Shown here piece by piece: positions 44,588-56,463 of a stretch of DNA of 64,000 bases. Origin of the DNA: Numida meleagris (lineage: Eukaryota; Chordata; Aves; Galliformes; Numididae); NCBI RefSeq assembly GCF_002078875.1, contig NC_034424.1:1217497-1281496 (forward strand), given 5' to 3'. The notes beneath the pieces were generated by a model. That model saw nothing but the letters and a program-made list of their open reading frames with translations, was not told the origin of the DNA and did not search any database. The stretch's first letter is position 1. Each line of letters begins with the position of its first letter. The translations under genes were made by a program, and so were the position numbers.

Positions 44588-44617
44588 TTTTCTCACACTG
44601 AGAAAAGTGTGAGAAAA
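44588..44617. repeat. Perfect 12-bp inverted repeat with 6-nt loop
   Basis: TTTTCTCACACT (44588-44599) pairs with AGTGTGAGAAAA (44606-44617) around GAGAAA. It is intronic to SLC31A1. No element family is recognised. Confidence 0.8.
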
Positions 44618-47600
44618 TCTGAGCTGCAAAGCTCTATCCTTCAGGGCTCTTGGCTGTCACTGATTCTTTGGGTTTTACTTCTCAACTCCTTATGGTTTTT
44701 TTCCCCACAAGCTGCACTTCTACCGAGACATATTTGTCCCTCTGATTTTAAGGATGGCTTTTCCCCAAGAGACAGACTGCACCCCCCTCAAGAAATTATC
44801 ACTTTACACTCCTGCATGTAGCAAAAACTGTCTGTCCAACTTCAGAGCATAGATTCCACCTGAGATGCTGCCTCACATAGGCTTCCAGGAGTTGCACAAC
44901 ATTTGGTAGCTCACAGCAGTTACATCCGTTAGTCAGCTTTTAATTAAGATTAACAGAAGCTGACGAAACATCAGTGTCTGTCCTTTGTATTGAGCCAAAG
45001 CAAGACTTAGATACTTAACTAAGGCTAAAATGGACTGCATTCACCCAGCACGATCCCTGATACTGGAGGAGGGGACAGAGCTCTTCCTCCTAACACAGCT
45101 ACAGCCACGTCCCTTGCAGGGAGTTTATTTTCATAGCAAACTTGTCTGGGCACCTTCTGTTAGAGACTCTGCTTGATCTGCTTAGGAGGTCATTCCTAAT
45201 CTTCCAGCTTATGCAGCCTCCCCAGGGAATCTCAAAATCTTTGAACACGAAAGAAAAAAAAAAAGGTCTCAGGACAGACTGTTCTTTACAAGACAATGCA
45301 CTGAACTTCATGAAGCAGAGTATCATGCCAGCCAATGTCATTACTAATGGGCCTAATGAAGCGGAAGGCGGCAGAAACAACTCTGCTTAGCAAAATTACG
45401 GCTATAAAACCAACATCAGTGGAGAAAAAGCTAAGAAATGCTGGCAAGAGATCTTACAGATGGAGAAAATAATGTTGAGTTTAGGGAGGCTGAATAACAG
45501 AGGGACTCCTCTCCAGACAAACCTTTTGCTCAGCCACACTGAAACTACAAGAGATGGAAATGCAATAAGTGATGGACACTCATAAGGAGTGTGGCAAAAA
45601 AGAAAAGTCTAACATTCTCCTGGCTGCAACCTCACTTCCACAAGCAAAGCCTGATGTCTACTCCCAGGTTCAAGTACCTGTAACACATAGAAACTTCACC
45701 TCAAGACCAATGCATGATCCTCACAAAGGGCCCCAAACCACACCAAGCTGAAGTGGTTCCTGTGTTGGTGTTGGCCACCTCTCAACCCTCACCAACAGGG
45801 CAGGAAAGATTACTTCCATGATGACCACAGCTATGGGGGGTCACCACCTTCAGCTGCTCCCCAGGCCGCCTTTCTCTCTGCAGGACCCAAACAAAGAACA
45901 CGGTCTCTTCAGCATACTGTGCTGGAAGTGAAAATGTTTTTGAAGTTGTGCAGCAGGCTTTTAGGCTCACAATACAGCAGTGGGTACATCTGACTAGACC
46001 ACTGTCATGCCATTGCAAGCAGAGCACAGTCCTGGCACTGACAAATATAAAAGCAAAGGACGTGCCACTAGGAGAGCCACTGGAATTGAATTTGGCAGCT
46101 CCTGTGAACACCACAGGATACACAGGCTTGCAAAATACACCTCACTACTTGTCTTGTCTACAGGTGCTGGTTTCGCAGATGTTGCTGAGCACACATCTGC
46201 CACAAAAGGTTGCTTGAGGGAGTTATTTTTGGGTGATAGACAGATGCTGAAAGCTGTCAGGGGCTGAAGATGGCTGGTGACCCATGCATGCATGATTATT
46301 ATTCACACAAAGGGCAACCACAAAGGATATATTGAACAAGCTTTGGAGAAATAGGTGTTAGAAACATGCACTGAACTGAGTATTCTAATACACCAGCAAT
46401 AACCTTCTACCACCCTGATAAAACACAAATACTTTTAACCTCAGTGATGTTAAATTAACCTAGAGTCCCAGTGGGACAGTTTTAAGGATCTGAGCACATT
46501 CCAATCTTGGCCTGCTTTGACAATTACAAGCTGAGCAAATCAAACGTGCAGCTCAGGAAACAAGCGTAGCTGTCCTGGCCCATAGCCACCCACCCGCGGA
46601 CCAGCAGCAGAGGCCAGAACAGACATGTCAGCCACACGCTGCTGTTTTACTGCTAATGAACACCAACAACTGCCTCAGTATTCAGAAAAGGTGAGATGCT
46701 ACATTAGTGGAGAGTGTATCTGAACAGTGATGAAGGTGGTGCTAATCAAAAGGCAATCGGGATCTCTTCAACAGTCCAGCATCCACCTGATCATCTCTGA
46801 GCACGACAAAACCTTCCCTTTTGCTCACTCTCCTGTTGCAGCTTGGACAGAGGAGCACACACCTCCAGCCAGCTCTTCTCATAAAACAAGGAGGCCCACA
46901 CACCAACCCAGGTGCCAAAGCTTGCTCTGAAGCTCTGCAGCATGCTGAGGACTTTTGCACTCACCAGAAACAGCTTCTTCCCTTCTGTACATATGCACTA
47001 TTTCCCCCCTGTTTTCATTTCTTTATTTCTTCCATCACTGACCTTTCATATCATGTACTTGCTGCTCTGAACTGCTGGTTCCTCTTCTTTCCATCCAGCT
47101 GGATGAGGCAGCTGTCTCCTGCTTCCTGGCACTCAAATAGCACTGACATTTTTTGGAAGAGCAGAATTGAGGCACTTCAGAAGACACCAGACCTGAGGAG
47201 CCAGTGCCAGTCCCACAGCTCCCAAAGCAAAGGAGATGCCATACACTAGCTGTCTCATTCATCTGAGTGCGCTACGAAATCAGAAATGTTAAAAACTGAC
47301 AAAGGCTATGTTACCATTTCTTTATAAAAGGGCTCTCACAAAAGCACGTCAGACACCAAAACCCCTTACAGCCAACAGCAGCATGAATGCAGAGCTAGTG
47401 CTAACAAGTTTCCATCAAAGGCAGTTCCCAGGAGGCATCTACAGAAGAACCTCTTCAGCACTCCTTGTGCATGTCAAAAGCTTCTGAAGCAATTACCCCG
47501 AGCCTGCAGTCTGGCAGGGCGCTTTATCACAGCTCCATCTCTCTTCTTGCAATTATCAAAGGCATGGAGCAGCAGAGCAGTAATAGGTCCTCAGCTCTCA

Positions 47601-49017
47601 GCACACCCGGTACTCAGCACCCCGGAACAGAAACCTGAGGGCCTCCCCTGTCCCCAGTGACTGTGCTGTATTTAAGCAGAGATAAGGCAGGATGGCTTAA
47701 ATCCCAGTGGTCAGACAGGACTTGCTGGGATGCCAGAACAGCCCAGCGCTATCTCACTGTGCACAATGTTCGGTCAGGACTCCTTTGCTAATAATTTCGT
47801 AGTGCTTCTTTGTCAGCTGATGTGAGCTGCGTAGCCCTCCTTGCTACCGGCAGAAAGAAATGAGACAGTAGCTGGGAAGAGGTAAAGAGGACAGAAAAGA
47901 AGTTCTCTGTGACCTGCATTTTCCAAGGTTACGTAACTTCTTGAATAAATAGATACTTCCTTATGCTCGGCAGTAAAGTTACACAACTGAGTGCAGGAAT
48001 GGTGACCAGTGAGATGGAACACATCCTGCTGCTTCTCCCGTGCCGAGGAACTGAAGTGCTGCAGAGCCCTGAGCCTTGCAATACACGTCAAAAACTTTTT
48101 AATCTAAAAAAACCAATAAGATCTGTATTTGAAAACTTATCCTGAGATATTGGGCAACTTCTGCTTTCTCAGTAAATCCATCTCTGCAGAAGTTTACGTT
48201 CAATTCCTCTTCCTATTCTATATTCCTCATCAAGTACAGACTCTTTTACCTACAACTGACTTTTTTTTTTTAATGAAGGCAAACCTTCAGTTTGAAAAAG
48301 AAAAAAACAAAAAGACAAAAAAAAAAAAAACTTTTGTGTACAACTTTCTCCATTGTGCTCACTAATTCAGCAAGCAGATTCCTGCAGGTTTGTGCTACCT
48401 GCACTGGTACGAGACAGCTTGTCTCATACAAAAAGGATGTCCTTGCTAAGAGGGTAAGGACTTGTATGTTTGTTTGTGACCATTCAGTGGCCACACGCAG
48501 AAGCAATCAATCTGTATGGAACATCAGACAAGGTACTTGCAAGATGATATCTGATAAACCATTGCCGTGTGGTTTGACGAAGTGAGAAGACACACACCTG
48601 TGTAATACCATAAACAGCTCCGACCAGACTTAGCTCAAATGGTGCCTTCTGGCCTTAAATCCTGCAAGATCGAAAAGTAATCTTAAAGAGACGCAAAATG
48701 AAAGTAGGAGCCAGCAAGCACATTCTCAACTGAGCAAGCAACATTTTCTACAGTTGCAAAAATGCAGTGTGACTCAACACGCCCTAAAAGAGCGTTAGCT
48801 GGCCTTTCATAAGGGCAGAAGACCACAGATGCTACCTAGTGAGATCATAAATAACTCTGTTTCATGGAGATGGAACTAATGCAGAGAGTAAAAAAAACAG
48901 ATAGTGTCATAAAAGAGAGCCAGCAACACACAATTCAGAAGATTGACAGACCTTCTCCTGCTTGGCCTTGCTGTTCCTAATGTATCTGGAGAACTTGTGG
49001 TTATGAATTTTGGTGAC

Positions 49018-49115
49018 AGAACTGCTGAGGTCTAGGAGACCTCCTGAGATCACCCAGTCTAACTTCCCTGATCAAGCAGGCTCAGCAAGAGCAGGTTGCC
49101 TGGTCAGCACCTTAT
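49018..49115 (-). mobile_element. CR1 LINE fragment (short)
   Basis: A CR1-like block in reverse orientation: GAGGTCTAGGAGACCTCCTG, GATCACCCAGTCTAACTTCC, then CAAGAGCAGGTTGCCTGGTC. Truncated and diverged. Confidence 0.65.
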
Positions 49116-52100
49116 TACCACCTAAGCACAACAGCTACACACGTAGTTTGATGTTCTGTACACGTAAAGGATCTGTCTGTTCTTGCAGAGATGATGCGGA
49201 GCCGCTGTATACACTGGAGAGCAAAAGCCATCGTTTAGGGACCTGGATCCAGATCTGTAGCCTAACTGAAAAGTACCCGTTGTTGAACTTGTCTCTCTGG
49301 GAATCCTTTGGCAGAGAAATCTTCTCTCCAGTGAACTCAGGCAACATCTAATAAGCTGCAGTGGTAACAAAAATAGTTCTAATTTAATGGATCAGCTAAT
49401 AACAACTTAGCTATAGACACAAGCCTGCACATGCAATAAATAAGCTTTTTTCTCCTTTGGCTGTTTTTCATCATCATATCCAGATTTAGCCCAGGAAGAG
49501 CCAACAGTCATACAAGTTCTAAACTGGCCTTCAGGTATGTCTTAGACTCTGGAAAAGAAAACCACCCCCCCAGAAGTCCCTGTTAATCCAGCTTTGGAAT
49601 CCATTCCACACATATGATATGAAATATATTGACTTAAGCAACTCATACATGCTCTTCCATCTTCAGTACTGTCACACACTTATCACAGGGCAACACCTTC
49701 ACCCTGCATTAGCTTCTCCCACACGTGAGAGCTTCCTTGAATAAAATTCTCAGGAGCACATTTCACTCTAATTTCTCCTCCCTTTCTTCTCATAGTTAAG
49801 CGGCTGTTCATCTACAAACAGGTACGGGCCCATGTGCAGACACAGCACTTTGAGGCAGCCACTCAACCACTCGCCTTCCCTGGAGCTGTCCGTTCCAGCC
49901 TGTGCCAGGCATTGCCGCAATAGCCATGCATTGTTGATGTCAGCTCACATGGGAACACACTTGGATTTCCAAGTCCTAGTCTGGCGTGTCAGGGTCACCT
50001 TTTAAATGTGGGTCTAAGAGGGACCAATGGCCTAAGAGTTTGCAAAAGAGACTTTTAGAAAAACACTCTGTTTTCCCTGGCTACAGAAGTACAACACATG
50101 CCTGTTCACTTCACTTTGCATCACCACCTATGCCATAATACAAAAGCTTGCTCTACCAGAGCTGAGAAACAAATTCTTTTGTGCCTTGACTGTAACACTG
50201 GTTTGTTTCGAGAAGCCTAAAGCTGTTTCTGAGCAAAATGCAAGGTAGAATATAAGTCATCATCAGCAAAATCCATTCTACAGCGTTTTTAGTTAAGTCC
50301 AGGCCATCATTTGTGCTTCAGCAGATAGCTAAAGGCTAAAATACGTACCTCCAGAGGCACTTTCCTACTTTTGCTCTCTTATCTCAGATAACAGCAAGAG
50401 TATGGCATATGAGGCATACAGTCATGCCAGTACCTGTAAGAGCTCAAAGGACAAATTCATAGTCCTAGTCCATAGAACAGCCTACCTCTACATTTTCATT
50501 TCTGGAGAGGCAAAAAAGCAATCCCACATTCACTTGTTTTCACCTCAGTAAGAGAGGAGATCTCCTGCAATATCAAGAAACAGGAAAGGGCAATGGAATC
50601 AAGCCATCCTCTGGGAAAGAACTTGCCTCTGGAAGAGTGAAGTAGTCTTGGTCTCATGACACTCTCCTGACAGGAATACCTCCAGGGTATGGAAAGCTAC
50701 AACTGACAACAATCAACAGATTTTTGACCCCAGCTCTACATGACACGGTTTCATGCTGGAAAAAAAGCCTTAAACACTGCCTTTTTCATCTAGCTTTCAA
50801 GTCCTTGGACTGTCACAGAGATGTCAACGCAAAGCAAAAATAATTCAGAACTTTAAAAAAAAAAAGTCTAAGTACTTACTATTCCAGAGACAGATTTTCC
50901 ATCTACCACCTCCAGGAGTGCAGACTTCTCCAAATAAGCTACAATCCTGAGACAGATCAAAGTTTCTAAACTTTGAGATAATGCTGACAAGCAGAATGAG
51001 TATCATTATCTGTATCAAAGGCTAATCATTAACTACTGCTCAGATTTAACTATGATCACTTTTACTCCGCTTTAAGCCCATTTATTGCCCAACTTGTAAC
51101 CTATTTCAAGCCAGATCTATCACCTGTAATCCAGTCAGTGGAAAATATTTCTATAAGCTTCTCCTAGGTATTCAAAACAGGGATAAGGGCTGAAGCGGCA
51201 GGGACTTCGGCTACATTCTACCCTGGGTGAAACCATCCTCACAAAATATTGACAATTCCTATTGTTACAGCCAATGCTTTCATATGACTCAAAATAAATA
51301 TTTACTGCTTGGCCTATGCAGCCTGCAGAAGACAGAAGCCAACCATGTCAGGACCAAAGGAAGGGCTGGGATGCTCACATAAACCTCCTCAGAACAGCTA
51401 AAGACCTTTGCAAAGATTCATGGAGATTTTAGAACTCCCTGACCTTACAAGATGCAGAGGTGACTTTTAAACACATTGCACATGACACATTTCAAATCTT
51501 AATTTCTCTGTCAAAGAAATCAGTGTTTTGCTTGCTTTTGGATATTGCAACAGAACAGGTTTCATTTCATTTACTATCTACCCCACTCTGAAGAAATGTG
51601 AAGTTTTTGGAGGTACAGGTCAGTTTTCAGGGATGTGGGGTGGTAAAAGACAACAATATTCAGAAAATATTCAATGATGCGTCTCAGTCAAATCCTGACT
51701 CTTCAACTTCTCTGTAACTGCTATGAAAGTAATAACATGAGAAAGTTCCACAAAGTCTGGCGCTACTGTGCTCTGCAATACAAATGCTTTTACTATAGGG
51801 ACACTGGCTTCAAGTAAGATCATATTCAAGTACTGCACAAAAAGGAATCAGCTGGCTCTCAGCACACATGATCCTACTCTCGTGATGTACTGGAGAGTTT
51901 TACTTAATTCTGCAAATTACAAAAAGTCACATGACTGCCAAAAGATGTTTTTAAGCCACTATGTATTCTGCCTGTTTTGCTTCTTCACTAAGCAAAACTA
52001 TCAGCCTTCATTATGCTTATAGCAGGATATTCTATAACCAAGGATGTTCATGCCCTGCATGAAGAAGAAGATAGCACAACAATGGCTTTACAAATACAAC

Positions 52101-53964
52101 CAGCATTGGGAACTCTCTTTCCTTCAACTTGTTTTGGCTTCAGATTGACAGTTTCTGTAACATTTCTCTAGCATCCTTCAGTCTCACCTGACATCACCTT
52201 AAACATTAAGACGATTCAGTACTTCCTTGTGAGATAATGTCTTATGCCAGGTTCATGGTGGTAACTTGATTTGTATAAAATTCTGCTGGCAGAGAACACA
52301 AAAAGCATGACTCAGTCTCTTGTCAAGTTCATTAGGCCAGGAGTGCAAACAAGGAGACCGTAAAAGATGCAACAGAGAAAAAACAGAGCAGCACTGTAAG
52401 ACAGATTTCACTTCCGTAATATTCCATGGCTAGGCGTGTTCCTCAGGAGCTTGCGCTGCTACTTCCCTTATCACTTTGATGTCCAAGGGTTGATTACTAC
52501 ATCGGAAACACGCAGGGTATCTCGCTGCCCTCCCACGGAGCACTGCACTGACAGCCCTGCTGCTGTCACTTCCTGAGGGCCAGAGGAGAATGAGCCGGGA
52601 TCGCCTGCCTGCTGGGAGCACTGGCTTTCATTCTGCTTTGCATTTGTTAGTGTTTTTCTTTCCCAAGAAAAGGATGCAAGCTTGAAAATGCAGACAAGCT
52701 GTGACAATACACTGTCAAATCTCTATAGTACAGAGCCTTTCAGAACAGGAAAAGTTAGCTGAGGTATAAAATGATTGATCAGATCCCTGGCTCTCAGCAC
52801 TACCTCTGTCCAGGCACAATACAGAGGAACCCAGCCAGGAGCTGCGTGGCCACACTGCGCTGCGCACTGAGGCCAAGCACTCAACACACACCAAGACAGC
52901 AAAGAGCTGCTCAGGTTGTCCCACACCAAGCAAACTCGCTGACTGACAGAAATCAGATGAGATGCAGTCTGGGTCATAGGGACAAGCACCTCCACTAAAG
53001 GCTGAAGCCATCCACCACATGGCTCTGCCTTTCAGACAGGTGCTTCCCCACGCTCCCGCAGCAGCAGGCTGGCTGGCAGGTTGACAAGCATCAGCTTGCA
53101 CTGTGAGGAAGTGCGCTGCATCACAGAGGCGGCCCAAAAGTACTTTTTAATCCTACAAATCCAAGTCCAGTTAAATTATCCATAATGTGAAGAAAAGCCT
53201 GGAAGTGTATTTACCATACATACTCTTTCCCCCAGGAGGAGATGCATTAAGTCTTCAGAAAAGAAAAAAGCCGAGACTGTCAGGCCTTCTCTCACCCAAG
53301 TTAGCCAAAAGATCAGCTGAAGATATCACTAAGATCATTTTCCAAGCTCATGCATCTTGATTAGAGGAAAGAGATTTGAATCTCTGATAACTAACAAGCA
53401 TGCACAGGAAAAGGCAGCTCCATAATGTCAAGTAGTTCTCCTGAGGCCATGAGAGAGAACTTGGTGCACTCAATGCCAGCTGTAGAACAGCCACACACTT
53501 TTCCTGATTTTCTCCCATCTTCTCAGTCCTGATATCAGGATGCGCTGAGCATCCACTAAGAACAGAAGATTCCCAATCACTTGCACATTTTGGCCTGTGA
53601 TTCAGAACTGGTTTGCCATATTAATTTAGACAAGTATCAAAACACTGCACGCACACAGAGCTTTTTAAACAGATTATAAATGACTTTCCCATCTGTGGTA
53701 AAAAAAAAAAAAAAAGACTGTGGGATTTTATAATGTTACAGGCATGCGAAGTGGAAGCACAAAAAGAAAATTTTTAAATATTTTCAACATAAGCAATTGT
53801 TCTAGCTAGCGATCACAGCTGTTCAGGGGACAGGATTCTTGCAGATGTGAACTGGTAGGAAGAAACCTATGCCGAGAATGTGACATCCAAGACTGCGGAA
53901 ACAGGGAGGAAAGACAAAAAGAGATATTTCAACACAGCCTCCCCCTCTAGATTGGCTTCTAGAG

Positions 53965-54146
53965 TAGAATCATAGAATCATAGAATCATAGAATCATAGA
54001 ATTAGCTAGGTTGGAAAAGACCTACAAGATCACCTAGTCCAAGCATCCACCTACCACCAATAACCCCACTAAACCATGTCTCCCAACGCTATATCTAAAC
54101 GTTTCTTGAACATCTCCAGGGACGGTGACTCAACCACCTCCCTGGA
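53965..54146 (-). mobile_element. CR1 LINE 3'-end fragment with 8-bp terminal repeats
   Basis: The plus strand opens with about four copies of the reverse-complemented CR1 terminal octamer (AGAATCAT units). It continues with AGGTTGGAAAAGACCTACAA, ACTAAACCATGTC, a TTTCTTGAACATCTCCAGGG block and ACCACCTCCCTGG. This is the diagnostic CR1 3' end inserted on the minus strand. It is better preserved than the copy at 16158. Confidence 0.92.
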
Positions 54147-54641
54147 TGGAAGAAAAGGCAACTTCCAGGATACAAAGAAATGAAAGGCTTTAGAAAGTTA
54201 ATCTAAACGCAATAAAATAGAAGTTAAATTAGCTTACAATAACTACTTCCATTTTTCTTTGCATTACAAGATTCTGGCTTTTAACCAAAGAAAAGGTTAA
54301 TGAAAAAATCATTGGTCTCAAGTGCCCTAGGATTTGATTAGGAACATTTAAGGAAATAAGACTGAAATAAAAGGCAATGGAGTAGATTACTAACACTGGA
54401 TTTTCTAGGAGGGGAAAAAAAAAAAAAAACAATAACTAGATTGAGTCTTTTTCATCCTTCTCTAAGAAAAAATTGCCAAGATGCCAAGTGATTTCCTGAC
54501 AGATTTCTAGAGGAGTTCACACTGGCAGTCTGCTTCAGCTCAGCTTCACAACATTCTGAGGCAGATTACTGCTACCTGTCAGGCTGACCTTCAGACAGGC
54601 AGCAGACAGACAAGACCTTCAGACAAGGTGGAGAAGGCAGG

Positions 54642-54673
54642 TCATGGAATCATGGAATGGCTTAGGTTGGAAG
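54642..54673 (-). mobile_element. CR1 3'-terminal remnant
   Basis: A short ATGGAATCATGGAATGG, then TTAGGTTGGAA, matches the end of CR1 in reverse orientation only. Confidence 0.6.
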
Positions 54674-55089
54674 TCTGCAGAGACGTGACATCTTCCTGTT
54701 GGGCAGTGCAGCAAATACAGAAGCCAAAAAGGAGAGAACGCATTATAGATAGTTTTTTCCTTTGAACAAAAATGTAAGTCTTGTCTTCTCTTCAGTGTTG
54801 ACTGGAAAACAAGAGAGCTGAAAGAAAGCTCCCCAGGGCACTGAAGACTCACTGTGTGAACACGGCAGTCCTTCTCTTTTATTTATTCCTGAAGACTGTT
54901 AAAGATTAGTATTCTCATTGCCTCCCCTTCTCAGGCATGAAGCTTTTGTTTGGGGAGAGGGTGTCTCAATCATCCAAAACTCAAAGCTGTTCTGTAAACT
55001 GAGAAAGTGAGAACGAGAAAAATATCCTCCCAAGCCCTTCCTTTTTTTTTTTTTTTTTTTTTGTGCCATTTGTTTTTCCTTTTCACAAA

Positions 55090-55363
55090 AGGAAGGAAGG
55101 AAGGAAGGAAGGAAGGAAGGAAGGAAGGAAGGAAGGAAGGAAGGAAGGAAGGAAGGAAGGAAGGAAGGAAGGAAGGANNNNNNNNNNNNNNNNNNNNNNN
55201 NNNNNNNNNNNNNNNNNNNNNNNNNNNNNNNNNNNNNNNNNNNNNNNNNNNNGAAGGAAGGAAGGAAGGAAGGAAGGAAAAGGAAGGAAGGAAGGAAGGA
55301 AGGAAGGAAGGAAGGAAGGAAGGAAGGAAGGAAGGAAGGAAGGAAAGGAAGGAAGGAAGGAAA
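55090..55363. repeat. (GGAA)n microsatellite interrupted by a 75-N gap
   Basis: Nearly perfect GGAA tetranucleotides occur on both sides of N at 55178-55252, with two short A insertions near 55280 and 55346. It is preceded by a T21 run at 55042-55062. True array length is unknown because of the gap. It lies about 0.9 kb inside SLC31A1 intron 1. Confidence 0.97.
55178..55252. other. Assembly gap (75 N) inside the GGAA array
   Basis: N run flanked on both sides by the same tetranucleotide repeat, so probably only repeat is missing. Confidence 0.97.
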
Positions 55364-55677
55364 CACAAACTTTCCTGTCCCTGCACCTCTGTATGTGAGA
55401 ATCATTGACAGGGACTACACCTTTAAAGCGAAGTGACTCAAAAATCTTAATTCTTCTTTACTGCAGCCTGGAGAAATTATTCTAATCCTCCAGCTAGCTA
55501 AAAAGCTGCTCAAGATTAGAAATTTAAGGAGAGATAAAAGTAATTCTCTGTAACATCCAAAAAGCAGCAACATCTCAGAGGAAAACAGCTGTATAAAATG
55601 CAGCGGTTCTTTAAAAATAAAGTTTTGTGGGAGTTTACAGTTCCTGTGGTTGCATTATTTTTTCCTTTGTTTTTTTT

Positions 55678-55701
55678 TGTTGTTGTTGTTGTTGTTGTTG
55701 C
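55678..55701. repeat. (TTG)n microsatellite
   Basis: About eight TTG units following a T run, in SLC31A1 intron 1. It looks like a poly-Gln frame on the minus strand but is not in an exon. Confidence 0.85.
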
Positions 55702-56257
55702 TGGGGATGAGCAGAGGAAGAAGAAAAAAAAAGTTTAACACAGATTTTAGCGCACGTAACAGAAAGCACCGCTGTGACTGTGTGCCGTGCACCAGGGTCG
55801 GCTTCAATGCATTCCGCCCAGCGGACAGAAACGAGGGGCAAAGGCACAGATCGTCTCCCCACAGGACGCGCATCTGCTGCGGGAAGCTCACACCGAGGCA
55901 TCTCAGCCCGCTGCCACCAGCCGCGATCGCCGCAGCGCTGCACGCAGCGCCCACCGCGCGTGAGCGTGAATTTGTGCCTTTGTGAGGGACAAACTCTTGA
56001 CAATCGCACCCTGCTCTGACAAAGCTACGGGTCACCCAAACGCCACGCGGGGCTGCGCGCTGTCAGCCCGCTCCATCTCAGCCCCCACCTCACTGCTCAC
56101 TGCCCGCAGCCCTCAGTGAGCCCGCCCGTTCCCAGGCCCCGCGGGAGCGGCGGCCCGCAGCAGGACCCCGCCGCCCACTCAGGCAGCAGAGCTGGGAGCG
56201 GGTACGGGGGGCGAGGTGGGGAGAAAGGGCGCGAAATGATCCCGCTCTGTCACTCAC

Positions 56258-56463
56258 CTCTAGACCGCCACGAGGCTGTCCGCTAAGTCCCGCCCCCCGG
56301 CCACGTTCCTAAGCCCCGCCCCCTTGACCTTGTCTACGCCCCGTCCCGGATGTCTCCTCTGGGCCCCAGGCCTCCCTTCCTCCCGCCGTTTCCGTGCAGC
56401 CGCAAAGCGCGCCGCTGTCGGCTGGCGGCGTTTACGACAGCGCGGGGCTGAGGGGTTGCCGGT
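56258..56463. promoter_or_regulatory. Bidirectional SLC31A1-FKBP15 promoter and SLC31A1 exon 1
   Basis: On the minus strand a good donor (AGAG|GTGAGTGA) ends SLC31A1 non-coding exon 1 at 56258, and FKBP15 begins at 56464 on the plus strand. The CpG-rich interval holds GC boxes (CCCGCCCCC near 56290, CCCCGCCCCC at 56314) and an extended nuclear-receptor half-site, CAAGGTCA on the minus strand near 56325. No TATA box. The CpG island spreads from about 55790 to 56660. Exact start sites are unknown. Confidence 0.7.

Larger units (their letters stand above)
38635..56257 (-). other. SLC31A1: 17.6-kb SLC31A1 intron 1
   Basis: The interval runs from the acceptor TTTTGCAG before 38634 to the donor AGAG|GTGAGT after 56258. 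It holds no exon that I recognise on either strand. Contents noted: CR1 fragments near 49010, 53966 and 54643, an inverted repeat at 44588, a (GGAA)n array with a gap at 55090-55363, and a (TTG)n tract near 55678. The longest open frame, about 161 codons at 42324, resembles no known protein. Confidence 0.65.

Noticed and set aside
46289..46301. ATGCATGC-type alternating motif
   Set aside because: Only about three units; too short to call a meaningful repeat.
54899..55408. Open frames of repeated Arg-Lys-Glu-Gly or Phe-Leu-Pro-Ser units
   Set aside because: Translations of the GGAA/TTCC microsatellite and its gap, not genes.
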